Shown: piece after piece, positions 1 through 8,383 of the stretch
Layout of the letters: each line of letters starts with the position of its first letter
Position numbering within the stretch: position 1 is the first letter of the stretch
Assembly: GCF_001613065.1 (NCBI RefSeq)
Contig: NZ_BDBQ01000073.1
Location: forward strand, 27,430-91,429
Source of the DNA: Nocardia miyunensis NBRC 108239
Lineage (GTDB): Bacteria > Actinomycetota > Actinomycetes > Mycobacteriales > Mycobacteriaceae
DNA: 64,000 bases
Direction of reading: 5' to 3'
Notes under the pieces: generated by a model
What the model saw: the letters and a program-made list of their open reading frames with translations, nothing else
What the model was told of the DNA's origin: nothing
The model's database searches: none
Position numbers and translations under genes: made by a program

Positions 1-2
1 CC

Positions 3-779
3 GCGGTGACCACCACCGCCACCCTCGACGGCGACGAGTGGGTTCTCAACGGCACCAAGATCTTCGTCACCGCCGGTTCGCGCGCCACCCACATCGTGGT
101 GTGGGCCTCGGTCGACCGCAGCAAGGGCCGCGCGGCCATCAAATCGTTCGTCGTGCCGCGAGATGCCCCGGGCCTGTCCGTCGCCCGGCTCGAGCACAAG
201 CTCGGCATCAAGGCTTCCGACACCGCCGAATTGCGGCTCGAGGACTGCCGGATCCCGAAGGACAACATCCTGGGCAGCCCGGAAGTCAACGTGGAGAAGG
301 GTTTTGCCGGGGTCATGCAGACCTTCGACAACACCCGCCCGCTCGTTGCCGCGATGGCCGTCGGCGTCGGCCGCGCCGCACTCGAGGAGCTGCGCACCAT
401 CCTGACCGAGGCCGGTGTAGAGATCTCCTACGACACTCCGGCGATGAACCAGCATGCCGCCGCCGCGGAATTCCTTCGGCTGGAAGCGGATTGGGAGGCC
501 GCGTACCTGCTGTCGCTGCGCGCGGGCTGGATGGCCGACAACAAGAAACCCAACTCGCTCGAGGCCTCCATGTCCAAGGCCAAGGCGGGGCGCATGGGTA
601 CCGATGTCACCCTCAAGGCAGTCGAACTGGCCGGCACCCTGGGCTATTCGCAGCGCACCCTGCTGGAGAAGTGGAGCCGCGACTCCAAGATTCTCGACAT
701 CTTCGAAGGCACCCAGCAGATCCAGCAGCTCATCGTCGCCCGGCGCGTGCTCGAACTCAGCAGCACAGAGCTGAAATAG
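3..779 (+). CDS. acyl-CoA dehydrogenase, C-terminal two thirds (5' truncated by window edge)
   Basis: The reading frame is already open at base 3 and continues left of the window, so the N-terminal helical domain (roughly 120-130 residues) is missing. The fragment starts in the middle beta domain (LNGTKIFVTAGS, contacts FAD and acyl-CoA) and continues into the C-terminal helical bundle (FDNTRPLVAAMAVGVGRAA). It ends in the family signature ILDIFEGTQQIQQLIVARR, whose Glu occupies the catalytic-base position of medium- and short-chain enzymes. The enzyme should perform FAD-dependent alpha,beta-dehydrogenation of an acyl-CoA in the cytoplasm. Substrate chain length cannot be told from this part. 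A strong hairpin follows the stop codon. Confidence 0.93.
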   Translation, partial: AVTTTATLDGDEWVLNGTKIFVTAGSRATHIVVWASVDRSKGRAAIKSFVVPRDAPGLSVARLEHKLGIKASDTAELRLEDCRIPKDNILGSPEVNVEKGFAGVMQTFDNTRPLVAAMAVGVGRAALEELRTILTEAGVEISYDTPAMNQHAAAAEFLRLEADWEAAYLLSLRAGWMADNKKPNSLEASMSKAKAGRMGTDVTLKAVELAGTLGYSQRTLLEKWSRDSKILDIFEGTQQIQQLIVARRVLELSSTELK

Positions 780-795
780 TCTGTTGCACAAGACT

Positions 796-833
796 AACCG
801 GTGCGGGCGACTACGTAGCCCGCACCGGTTTCT
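796..833 (+). terminator. intrinsic terminator after acyl-CoA dehydrogenase
   Basis: Perfect 13-bp inverted repeat AACCGGTGCGGGC (796-808) and GCCCGCACCGGTT (818-830), 9-nt loop, followed by a short T-rich tail. It sits 17 bp after the dehydrogenase stop codon. Confidence 0.8.
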
Positions 834-1005
834 CATTCCGGCGAACTTCGACCGGATCGTGATCCGGGCCAGGCCGTTGTGATTCGGCAACACCCGGACG
901 CTCCCAGCCGCCCCAACCGCTGGTGTTCCCTTACAGGACAACATGATTACCGGCGACGGTCGATGCTTCCCGGCCGGATTCGGTCACCGCAGCGGTAGCC
1001 GAGAG

Positions 1006-1971
1006 TCAGTCCTGTGACCGTATCGGCACGGAATCACCGGTCGGGCTGTCCACTCCGATCTCCTCGGTGGCTGGGAAGTCGGTGGACTCCGATGCCGACG
1101 CTGACTTGCGCTGCGCGATCGCGACGCCGAGCAGGCACAGGATTCCGCCGAGAAGGGCGAGGGCCGGCGGGAACTCACCGAGTACGGGCCATGCCATCAG
1201 TACGGTGAGGGACGGGACGATGTAGGTCGTCGCGGCCAGGCGGCCCACCGGCATGTGCGACAGGGCGTAGGACCAGGTCCAGAAGGCCAGCGCGGTCGGC
1301 AGAAGGCCCAGATACACGACTGCCGCGAGGTTTTCCGCCGACGCGTGGCCCACGTCGGTCACCAGCTGACCGCTGAAGGGCAGACAGGCGATCGCGCCGA
1401 TGGCGCTGGCGTATGCGGTGACCTGTAGGGGCGAGGCATGCGCGAGAGCGGGTTTCTGGAGGATGGCGCCGAGAGCGTGACCCGCGGCGGCGGCCAGGCA
1501 CAACAGCGCGCCGGTTATCGCGGTGCTTCCGCCGCCGCTGGCGACCCCGGCGAGTATCGCGCCGACGAAGGCCACCGCGATACCGATGAGCAGAGGGCGC
1601 GGAAACCCTTCGCGGAGAAACAGACCCGCGAGCAACGCGACGAACAGCGGGCCCGTGCCGACCAGCAGGGCGGCAATTCCGGCATCCGTATGCTGCTCAC
1701 CCCAATTCAGCGCGACCATGTAGAGCCCGAACCAGAACACGCCCATGCCCACGATCCCCGGCCACGCGGCACGTGGCGGCAGTCCCTCCCGTCTGGCCGC
1801 CACCACGGCGAGCAGCACGATGGCTCCGATCAGCAAGCGCCCCAAGGCCATCGAGCCGGGGCGGAAGCTCTCGCCGGCGTGGCGGATCGCCACGAACGCC
1901 GAGGCCCACAGCACCATGGTGATCAGCGATGCGGCCGTCGCCCGGACAGCGGTCGTCTTATCGCGCGTCAT
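1006..1971 (-). CDS. DMT-superfamily (EamA) transporter, last gene of aromatic operon
   Basis: 321 residues with about ten hydrophobic segments in two EamA repeats (first begins ASLITMVLWASAFVAIRH, second around residue 160). It is a drug/metabolite transporter of the inner membrane. Its start codon overlaps the end of the upstream CoA ligase by 14 bp, so it is translated from the same message as DAHP synthase, chorismatase and ligase. Inference: it exports the aromatic product of that operon (3-hydroxybenzoate or a derivative); the sequence alone does not fix the substrate. The last 35 residues are hydrophilic and acidic, probably a cytosolic tail. Confidence 0.88.
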   Translation of the reverse strand: MTRDKTTAVRATAASLITMVLWASAFVAIRHAGESFRPGSMALGRLLIGAIVLLAVVAARREGLPPRAAWPGIVGMGVFWFGLYMVALNWGEQHTDAGIAALLVGTGPLFVALLAGLFLREGFPRPLLIGIAVAFVGAILAGVASGGGSTAITGALLCLAAAAGHALGAILQKPALAHASPLQVTAYASAIGAIACLPFSGQLVTDVGHASAENLAAVVYLGLLPTALAFWTWSYALSHMPVGRLAATTYIVPSLTVLMAWPVLGEFPPALALLGGILCLLGVAIAQRKSASASESTDFPATEEIGVDSPTGDSVPIRSQD

Positions 1972-3487
1972 TCGTTACCTCCCGCAGCTTTCGACGGAGA
2001 ATTTTTCCTGTGGCGTTGCGTGGCAGAGCGTCGACGAATTCGACATCTTCGGGGACCTTGTACCAAGTCAGCGATCCCTCGGCGGCCGAACGGATCGCCT
2101 CGGCCAGTTCATCTTTCGAGTCCACGTCGGGCTCGGCGACGACGTAGGCACGCAGGCTCGTCACACCGCTGTCCCGCCGCACGGCGCATACCGCGGCCTC
2201 CCGGACACCGGCGACACCGGTGATCAGATCCTCCACCTCCGTAGGATGCACATTGGCTCCGGCGACGATCTCGATATCGTCCACCCGGCCGAGCAGCCGC
2301 ACCACGCCGTCGTCCACCCGCGCCGCGTCACCGGTCGTGAACCACTCGTCGGGACCCAGCCGAAGCGGCGGCGCACTGCCCCGTCGCACGCCCGGACCGA
2401 TTGTCGGACCGCAGATCTGGAGCTTGCCGACCGAACCGTCCGGCACCGGCTGCCCGGCGTCGTCGATCACCCGCAGGCCGTACGGCGGCAGGATGCGGCC
2501 GAGGCTGTGCGGATGGCTGTCCTGCGGACCGTCCGCCAGCACCGCGTGCCCGATTTCGCTTGTGCCGCAGATGTTCACCAGCCGGGTCCCGAGCAGTTCG
2601 CGCAGCCGGTCCTCGATGGGACGGGGCAGCATCTCACCGGCGACGAGCGCCAGACGCAGTCGGCTCAGGCGAGCGGCGTCGGGGTGGGCCAGCATCCGGG
2701 CGTAGAAACTCGGCTGAGCGTAGAACACACCGACCCGATGACGTTGCAGCACCGACAGTGCGCTGGCCTCGTCCGCCCGCTGCGGCGTGAGCACCACCGC
2801 CGCACCGCGCTGCAACGGCAGAAGCACCGAATTGCCCAGGCCGTAAGAGAAATACATCCGCGACACCGAGTAGCAGACCTCGCCCTCCTGCAGTGACAGC
2901 ACACTGCCGATCGCCTGATCGAAGTGCAGCGCATCGCCGTGGACGTGGAAGCACAGGCGGGGCGCTCCCGTTGTGCCGGAGGTGAATACCGCGAAGGCCG
3001 GGGCATCGGCCGAGACCGCCTCGGGAACGTTGTCCAGATCCGCCGGGCCGCCGTGTTCGGTCAACTCCGGCACCGTCACCGTGCGGCCGTAGAAGGCATT
3101 CCGCAGGAAGGGATCGACGACGACCAGCGCCGCTTCGGCTATGTGCTCGGCCGAGCGCAGTTCCTCGGCGTGGAAGAAGGTGTTCACGGGCACGGCCACC
3201 GCACCGATGCGCAGGGCGGCGAGAAACGTCGTCACGAAGTCGATTCCGTCCGGCAATGCCAGCAGCACCCGGTCCCCGTGCCGAATGTCCTGCTCGCGCA
3301 GGCCCTCCGCGATCCGGCGCGCCCTGTTGTAGACCTCGCCGTAGGTATAGTGTTGCGTGCCTTCGATATACGCGGTCCGTTTCAGCCAGCCGTTACGCGC
3401 CGCGAGGTACTCCAACCACACGGCCAGGTTGCCGACGTCCACGCCGGCCGCGGGCACGGCTGCGGATATCTGCGTCGAGGCGGTCAT
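1958..3487 (-). CDS. benzoate/hydroxybenzoate-CoA ligase family, AMP-forming
   Basis: 509 residues of the ANL adenylation superfamily. Visible motifs: P-loop FTSGTTGAPRLC (the usual Lys after Pro is Arg), the aryl-CoA-ligase hallmark YFSYGLGN, TTGDAA, hinge region GRVDDIEIVAGANVHPTEVE, and the C-terminal catalytic Lys in RNATGKILRRKLRE. It activates an aromatic acid with ATP, normally to a CoA thioester. The start is fixed by an ATGA overlap with the upstream chorismatase stop, so an in-frame extension further upstream is rejected. Beside a chorismatase, the natural substrate is 3-hydroxybenzoate (inference). Since no acyltransferase or carrier protein is adjacent, where the product goes is open. 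Confidence 0.88.
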   Translation of the reverse strand: MTASTQISAAVPAAGVDVGNLAVWLEYLAARNGWLKRTAYIEGTQHYTYGEVYNRARRIAEGLREQDIRHGDRVLLALPDGIDFVTTFLAALRIGAVAVPVNTFFHAEELRSAEHIAEAALVVVDPFLRNAFYGRTVTVPELTEHGGPADLDNVPEAVSADAPAFAVFTSGTTGAPRLCFHVHGDALHFDQAIGSVLSLQEGEVCYSVSRMYFSYGLGNSVLLPLQRGAAVVLTPQRADEASALSVLQRHRVGVFYAQPSFYARMLAHPDAARLSRLRLALVAGEMLPRPIEDRLRELLGTRLVNICGTSEIGHAVLADGPQDSHPHSLGRILPPYGLRVIDDAGQPVPDGSVGKLQICGPTIGPGVRRGSAPPLRLGPDEWFTTGDAARVDDGVVRLLGRVDDIEIVAGANVHPTEVEDLITGVAGVREAAVCAVRRDSGVTSLRAYVVAEPDVDSKDELAEAIRSAAEGSLTWYKVPEDVEFVDALPRNATGKILRRKLREVTNDAR

Positions 3488-4509
3488 CTGCACACCCCCT
3501 CGATCTCCACGAGCAGATCGGCCCGGCACACGTCGACGTTGAAGTACGCGATCTCGGAGTGCGCGGGGAACACCAGGGTGCAGATGTCGCGTACGACCGG
3601 AACATGTTCCCGATCGCGCACGTAGACCTTGATCTGGTCGAGGTCCCGGACGCCGTACCCGCCGCCCTTCACTCCGTATCGGCTCAGGTTGTCGCTGCCG
3701 ACGAGCACATCGATATTGCGCAGGGTCTCCACGGTCTGCCATGCGACGTCGTCCACGTGCGCGGTGTCCTCGCCCAGGATGCTCGCCGTACCCGAGACGA
3801 ACAGGCTTCCCGCGCCCTGCCCCTCGAGGAAGGTCGCCCGTGCGAAACTCGGAGACTTCGGCCCGTACCGGGACGGATACTCGTAGGCCGGCGTCTGCCG
3901 CGGATTCTCCAGGTGCACAGTGCGACCCGGCTTCGTGGCGAAGAAGCACAGATCGACGCCGGGGCTCAGGGTGCCGATTCCGGTGGCGGCCGGCAACTGC
4001 GGAAATCGTTCGTTCCAGGCGGCGAACGCCTCGGACCTGCCGACACAGAAGTCGCGGTAGATCTCGACCCCGTCCGCGTTCGGGCTGGTGATTCCGCCGA
4101 TGAGGTTCCACATGCGGACCAGCTCGGTGTAACCGCGCTCCCAGGTGAATCGCAGGGCGTTCTCGTACATTTCGCGCACCCGATCGCGGTAGACGGGTTG
4201 CGGCTCGAGACGTGCCGCGTAGAACAGATGCTCACCGTCCTCGGCGAAGACGGCCGAACCGTCCTGGCCGACTCGAACCGGCAGTTCGGTGCGCCAAATC
4301 TCTTCGGCCGGAACATCATTCCCGCTGGCCATATGGGTGGTCAGGCGCGGGGCGCCGCCGACCAGAGCGGGCGCGGCGGGCGCGGCGGCGAACTTGATCC
4401 GCCCGAGGATATTGCCCCGCGCTGCTCGGGCCGGTTCGAGCGGTTCATCGCAGCGGACCAGGTCGGACCACAGGCCCTGCACACGGTCGCCAGATCGTTG
4501 GTGACTCAT
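3484..4509 (-). CDS. chorismatase (FkbO/Hyg5/XanB2 family), predicted 3-hydroxybenzoate synthase
   Basis: 341 residues, the usual family length. It carries the chorismatase signature SLFVSGTASILGEDTAHVDD (near residues 235-254) and a C-terminal DVCRADLLVEIEG block holding the conserved acidic residues. The family hydrolyses chorismate to 3-hydroxybenzoate (Hyg5/XanB2 type) or to 3,4-dihydroxycyclohexa-1,5-dienoate (FkbO type), releasing pyruvate. From memory of the Hyg5/FkbO comparison, product choice depends on a Gly/Ala and a Cys/Val position. The Gly of GTASI and Cys-328 here match the 3-hydroxybenzoate group. Start ATG at 4509 is chosen for its GGGAG ribosome site 6 nt upstream; a longer in-frame start at 4569 lacks one. 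It overlaps the ligase by 4 bp. Confidence 0.9.
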   Translation of the reverse strand: MSHQRSGDRVQGLWSDLVRCDEPLEPARAARGNILGRIKFAAAPAAPALVGGAPRLTTHMASGNDVPAEEIWRTELPVRVGQDGSAVFAEDGEHLFYAARLEPQPVYRDRVREMYENALRFTWERGYTELVRMWNLIGGITSPNADGVEIYRDFCVGRSEAFAAWNERFPQLPAATGIGTLSPGVDLCFFATKPGRTVHLENPRQTPAYEYPSRYGPKSPSFARATFLEGQGAGSLFVSGTASILGEDTAHVDDVAWQTVETLRNIDVLVGSDNLSRYGVKGGGYGVRDLDQIKVYVRDREHVPVVRDICTLVFPAHSEIAYFNVDVCRADLLVEIEGVCR

Positions 4510-4680
4510 GGAAAACTCCCGATACTCATGACATGAAAAGATTCTGTAATGGTCAGAGCGGAAAGCCATGACCTATCGCCTGCCATTGATGTTTCAACAG
4601 CAGGTCGTTCCGGATACGATCCGACCGGTATTCGGCCGTCGGGCGATCAGTCGTTCAAGATTTCATCGTCCGCATTCTGG

Positions 4681-5769
4681 TCAATTCCGGCGACGCGCGA
4701 CGACGCGTCGCCGACGCACCGACGTGGCGAGCACATCGAGCAGAGCGACAGTTTCGGGAAATCCGATACACGCGTCGGTGATGCTCTTTCCGTATTCGAT
4801 CGGTGCGGATTGCTTTCCCTCCAGCAGGAAGGATTCGATCATGACGCCGACGATGCCGCTCTGCCCGCTCGCGATCTGTTCGCCGATATCGGTCACGACG
4901 GCCGGCTGGCGTCGATGGTCTTTACCACTGTTGCCGTGCGAGGCGTCGATGACGACTCGTTCGGGCAGCGCGGATTCGCCCAGGGCATGCAGCGCCGCCT
5001 GCACCGAGTGCGCAGTGTAGTTCGGCCCGGAGGAGCCGCCGCGCAGTACGAGATGCGCGTACGGGTTGCCCTGGCTGCGGTGCACGACGGGGATGCCGTT
5101 GACGCCGATACCGGGAAATATGTGCGATTGAGCGGCCGCCTGCATGGCGTTGATCGCCGCCTCGACATCGCCGTCGACGGTGTTCTTGCAGCCGACCGGC
5201 ATCGGCAGCCACGAGGCGAGCTGCCGGTGCGGCTGACTGGTGACGGTCCGAGCCCCGATCGCGGCGTAACTGAAGACGTCCGCGAGATAGGAGGCGACCA
5301 GCGGATCGACGAACTCCCCGGCGAGGGGCAGCCCGGTCGCGGCCGCGTCGATCAGGAATTGCCGGCCGATCCGCAACCCTTCGGAGAGGTCGCCGCTGCC
5401 GTCGAGACCGGGATCGTGCACGAGCCCCTTCCACCCGACGATCGACCGGGGTTTCTCCAGATAAGCCCGCAGGACGACGATCAGGTCGTCGGTGAAGGAC
5501 TGTGCCGCCGCGGCCAGTCCGCGGGCATAGTCGAGCGCGGCGACGGGGTCGTGGATGGAGCACGGGCCGACGATGACGACGATCCGGTCGTCGGCCTTGT
5601 TCAGGACGTCGCGCAGCGCGGCGCGATGCAAGCGGATCTCGGCCGCCCGCGCGGGTACGAGCGGGATATCGGCGGCCACCGCACCCGAAGTGGGCAGGAA
5701 TGTGAGCACAACGGGTGAATCCCGGGCCGTTCCGATGGAAGGTTCACCAATGCGACTTTCGGCGAACAT
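4681..5769 (-). CDS. 3-deoxy-D-arabino-heptulosonate-7-phosphate (DAHP) synthase, type I (AroG-like)
   Basis: 362 residues. It catalyses the first shikimate step, PEP + erythrose-4-phosphate to DAHP. All type I landmarks are present: VGPCSIHD, RAYLEKPRS with GWKGL, GCKNTVDG, LRGGSSGPNY, DASHGNSGKDH, and the metal-binding/C-terminal MIESFLLEGKQ. Mycolic actinomycetes normally use a type II enzyme for housekeeping aromatic amino acids, so a type I enzyme beside a chorismatase indicates flux supply for a dedicated product, possibly with different feedback control. It has an AGGGAG ribosome site 5 nt upstream of ATG 5769 and is separated from the chorismatase by 171 bp. First large gene of the operon. 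Confidence 0.93.
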   Translation of the reverse strand: MFAESRIGEPSIGTARDSPVVLTFLPTSGAVAADIPLVPARAAEIRLHRAALRDVLNKADDRIVVIVGPCSIHDPVAALDYARGLAAAAQSFTDDLIVVLRAYLEKPRSIVGWKGLVHDPGLDGSGDLSEGLRIGRQFLIDAAATGLPLAGEFVDPLVASYLADVFSYAAIGARTVTSQPHRQLASWLPMPVGCKNTVDGDVEAAINAMQAAAQSHIFPGIGVNGIPVVHRSQGNPYAHLVLRGGSSGPNYTAHSVQAALHALGESALPERVVIDASHGNSGKDHRRQPAVVTDIGEQIASGQSGIVGVMIESFLLEGKQSAPIEYGKSITDACIGFPETVALLDVLATSVRRRRVVARRRN

Positions 5770-5955
5770 GAGGACTCCCTAGATGAAATTATGATTTTGC
5801 AGGACGATCGATCAACGAGCTGATGACATTCGGCGATAAATGGCTTCGAGCAATATGCGGGCAGGGCAGGCCTCGCCGACCACCCGGATTCGCCGACAAC
5901 CGGAGAAAATGGCACGACAAAATCGCGTACCCACCCTGCGACTGTACAGCCGCAT

Positions 5956-6039
5956 TCAGAGGAGCGAGCCGCGCACGGGCGGATCGTCACCGAGGCCGTA
6001 GAACAGTAGAGCTATCCGATACTCCGGAATCAACAGCAT
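5956..6039 (-). CDS. candidate 27-residue leader peptide upstream of DAHP synthase
   Basis: Short frame beginning MLLIPEYRIALLFYGLGDD and ending in LL-stop, with a textbook GGAGG ribosome site 5 nt before ATG 6039. It lies between the palindromic operator (6103-6126) and the DAHP synthase start (5769). It contains Tyr, Phe and a Phe-Tyr pair, which is notable before an aromatic-pathway gene, but no obvious competing terminator/antiterminator pair was found in the 187 nt between it and the synthase. It could be a translated leader, a small membrane peptide or chance. Confidence 0.35.
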   Translation of the reverse strand: MLLIPEYRIALLFYGLGDDPPVRGSLL

Positions 6040-6102
6040 TGAATCCTCCAAGTGTGCCGCTAGCACCGGCGCCACATATGACGGCTTGGCAGGTCTTCAG
6101 GG

Positions 6103-6126
6103 ATGTTACGCCAGTCAGCGTAACAT
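6103..6126. promoter_or_regulatory. palindromic operator candidate for aromatic operon
   Basis: Perfect 9-bp inverted repeat ATGTTACGC-N6-GCGTAACAT, 64 bp upstream of the leader ORF start on the minus strand. A third imperfect half-site, GTGTAACAG, lies at 6138-6146. The geometry fits a TetR-like or similar dimeric repressor. No regulator gene is adjacent. Confidence 0.55.
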
Positions 6127-6314
6127 GCCATCATTCGGTGTAACAGAACAAAATTCAACGTGCCATTATCTAGCGGCATGACGCGTCAATTCTCCTGCGC
6201 CGGAGAGGGATTGCCGCTCCTGGGGTTCGTCGACCGATCTGCCGACGCCGCGAACGAAGTCCCCACGGGAGCATCCCCGATCAACCATACAATCCGAAAT
6301 ACCGTGTGCCACAA

Positions 6315-6355
6315 GAAAAAACCGGCGCGAGTCCAGTTCTCGACCCACGCCGGTT
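6315..6355 (-). terminator. intrinsic terminator of lipoprotein gene
   Basis: Arms AACCGGCG (6320-6327) and CGCCGGTT (6348-6355). On the minus strand the hairpin is followed by a run of six T, the classic intrinsic form. It lies 129 bp after the lipoprotein stop. Confidence 0.75.
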
Positions 6356-6483
6356 CGCTGCGCCCGAGATCATGCGATCGACTCGGACCGTCATGCCTAT
6401 TCGATCGGAGCGGTGCTCCTGCGCCGGTAACACCGCACCTTCACTGAACACTCGAACCCTCTGGACGCCAACAGTTTTCGCTC

Positions 6484-7161
6484 TCAGCAACCGTAGAGTT
6501 CACCGATGCCCTCGGTGGGAGTCTGCTCCCTCAGGCAGCCGAAGGGCAGTATGCCGGCGTCGCTGATGCGGACCGCTGACTCGGTGGACTTGTCCTCGCA
6601 GACCAGTCCGCTGGAATCCATGCGACAGGTGTAATCGCCTGCGGCGATGCGTGATCCGTACGGGAGCTTGTTGCCGTAGCCGCGCACGAACGGTCCCGGA
6701 TCACCGTGCATGGACCCCACCGACGCCTTCGTACCGGTGAAGTCGATCCAGTTGGCCACGTACTCGCCCTCGCCACTGCGGGACGGTTGGGCGGGCGGGT
6801 TCCGCAGATCCACCAGACAGGACAGGCCCGGCATGCCCTCCTCGGAATCGGTGGTGCACTTGATCTTTCCGGTGGGACTGGTGAACGCGACATCACCGCC
6901 CTTCAGCGGTGTGGCCGTGCCGTCCTGGGTCGTCGCGGTGGCGTACTGCGCCGCCTCGGCCGCGCGACCGCCCCGCACCCAGGCATCGACCGCGGCGAAG
7001 GACGCCCCGCGCCCCGGCGCACCACCGGACGACGCTGTGGTCGAGGCCGCCGCGGAGGAGGTGGCCGCCTGGCTCGGCGGAACGGTGTGCGCGTGCTGAT
7101 CGGTGGGCGTCGAACAGCCCGCCACCAGAAGTACGAGCGCTGTCAATGCCGCGATACGCAT
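6484..7161 (-). CDS. putative lipoprotein of unknown function
   Basis: 225 residues. It starts with a short basic segment and hydrophobic stretch ending in the lipobox LVAGC, so it should be lipidated at Cys-16 and anchored outside the membrane. A Ser/Ala/Thr-rich linker (about residues 17-55) precedes a small globular domain with two Cys pairs (IKCTTDSEEGMPGLSC and YTCRMDSSGLVCED) and a C-terminal GC. The domain is reminiscent of secreted Nocardia/Mycobacterium proteins of unknown role. It is divergent from the DHFR-fold gene, with 271 bp between them, and has its own terminator downstream. Confidence 0.8.
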   Translation of the reverse strand: MRIAALTALVLLVAGCSTPTDQHAHTVPPSQAATSSAAASTTASSGGAPGRGASFAAVDAWVRGGRAAEAAQYATATTQDGTATPLKGGDVAFTSPTGKIKCTTDSEEGMPGLSCLVDLRNPPAQPSRSGEGEYVANWIDFTGTKASVGSMHGDPGPFVRGYGNKLPYGSRIAAGDYTCRMDSSGLVCEDKSTESAVRISDAGILPFGCLREQTPTEGIGELYGC

Positions 7162-7432
7162 GAGCCCACCCTAGAGGCACAGCGCAGTCCCAGCGAAAGC
7201 GCCGCGCGGCACGGCGAACCTGTCGTACCCACCTGCCATGCTGAAGCGAGTGAGGGGCGGCAGATCGAAAGGGGGGCTGACACATGCGAGTTCGGGCACG
7301 TCCCGCGAAGCCGATCCTGCGACAGGATCGCGCCGACCGAACAGTTCCGACCCCGTGTCGATTCCGGGGACGTTCGTTCGACGGGTAGGTGAAGGGGCCG
7401 AAAAACGGCCGCACAACCGAAAGGACGCAAGC

Positions 7433-8002
7433 ATGCGAAAGATCGTGGCGTTCGAACATCTCACCCTGGACGGCTTCGCTTCGTCGAGGCAGGGAACGGG
7501 GTTCGAATGGACCCACCGCGCCTACAGCGAGGAGCTCGCGGAGTACACAACCCACATCCAGGCCGATTTCGACACCGCCGTCTACGGACGCGAGACCTAC
7601 CTCGGGATGTACGGCTACTGGGCGAATCAGCCCACCGAGGAGAGCTCCGCGCACGAGCGCGCACACGCGCAATGGGTGAACGCCCTCGACAAGATCGTCT
7701 GCTCGACCACGCTGGCGTCGGCCGAATGGAACAACACGCGCCTGATCACCGGGAATCTCGCCGAAGAGTTCGCGCGGCTCAAAGCCCAACCGGGCGATAC
7801 GATTGCGATCTACGCCAGCCCGAAGCTGGTGCACTCGTTCCTGGATCTGGGCCTGATCGATGAGTTCCGGATCGTCGTGCACCCGGTGGTCATCGGTTCC
7901 GGCACCCCGTTGTTCCCGGAGAAGACGACGCTCGACCTCCGGTTGACTGAATCGAAGTCGTTCGACTCCGGTGCGGTGTACGTCCGCTACCAGGTCGCCT
8001 GA
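7433..8002 (+). CDS. dihydrofolate reductase-fold protein (RibD C-terminal family)
   Basis: 189 residues beginning MRKIVAFEHLTLDGFAS, the characteristic opening of the small YyaP/YwjB-like RibD_C proteins. The C-terminal VVHPVVIGSGTPLFPE is the family signature. The fold is that of NADPH-dependent reductases, but the substrate of these stand-alone proteins is generally unknown. Start at 7433 is set by AAGGA 7 nt upstream; longer in-frame starts give low-quality sequence. It is the first gene of a three-gene unit with a YCII protein (14 bp downstream) and a sigma factor, so it is likely part of the same regulon. Confidence 0.85.
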   Translation: MRKIVAFEHLTLDGFASSRQGTGFEWTHRAYSEELAEYTTHIQADFDTAVYGRETYLGMYGYWANQPTEESSAHERAHAQWVNALDKIVCSTTLASAEWNNTRLITGNLAEEFARLKAQPGDTIAIYASPKLVHSFLDLGLIDEFRIVVHPVVIGSGTPLFPEKTTLDLRLTESKSFDSGAVYVRYQVA

Positions 8003-8016
8003 GCAAAGGACATCCG

Positions 8017-8370
8017 ATGCGACATCTACTGCTGATCCGCCTCGATCCGGCGGCCCAACCGGTCCAGGGCCCGGATCCTTCGCTGGCCGAGGATATGGAC
8101 AAGCTACTCGAGGAGATGACCAAGGCGGGCGTCCTGCTGGACACCGCCGGGCTGTGGCCGCTCGACGAAGCGGTGCGGATCCGGCTCTCGAACGGCGAGC
8201 TGACCGTTCTGGACGGCCCGTTCACCGAATCCAAGGAGATCATCGGCGGCTACTGCCTGCTACAGACCCGCTCCCGGGACGAGGCGGTGGAATGGGCATC
8301 CCGATTCCTGCGTGTGCACGGACCCGAGTGGACGATGGAGATCGAGGTCAGACAGTTGGACCAGTCGTGA
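8017..8370 (+). CDS. YCII-related (DGPF) protein
   Basis: 117 residues with the DGPFTESKEIIGGY signature near residues 67-80, typical of DGPF/YCII domain proteins: small ferredoxin-like folds found next to ECF sigma factors. An AAAGGA site lies 6 nt upstream of ATG 8017. Its stop at 8370 is 13 bp before the sigma-factor start. Family knowledge: in ECF42 loci the DGPF protein is the conserved partner of the sigma factor, although its molecular role is unresolved. Confidence 0.9.
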   Translation: MRHLLLIRLDPAAQPVQGPDPSLAEDMDKLLEEMTKAGVLLDTAGLWPLDEAVRIRLSNGELTVLDGPFTESKEIIGGYCLLQTRSRDEAVEWASRFLRVHGPEWTMEIEVRQLDQS

Positions 8371-8383
8371 GCCCGCACCGACG

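Larger units (their letters stand above)
5770..6483. other. 714-bp intergenic region: operon leader, palindrome, terminator
   Basis: No full-length gene seen. It holds the candidate leader ORF (5956-6039), a palindrome (6103-6126) with an extra half-site (6138-6146), and the terminator of the leftward lipoprotein gene (6315-6355). The stretch is distinctly more AT-rich than its surroundings around 5780-5850, as expected for a leader. A rightward frame starting near 6160 looks non-coding in composition. Confidence 0.6.

Noticed and set aside
3488..4111. In-frame N-terminal extension of the CoA ligase up to 4111
   Set aside because: The extension reads as Arg-rich non-coding sequence and overlaps the chorismatase gene entirely; the ATGA overlap at 3484-3487 fixes the start.
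6160..6447. Rightward 95-codon ORF in the aromatic operon upstream region
   Set aside because: Runs through the lipoprotein terminator hairpin, has no ribosome site and atypical composition.
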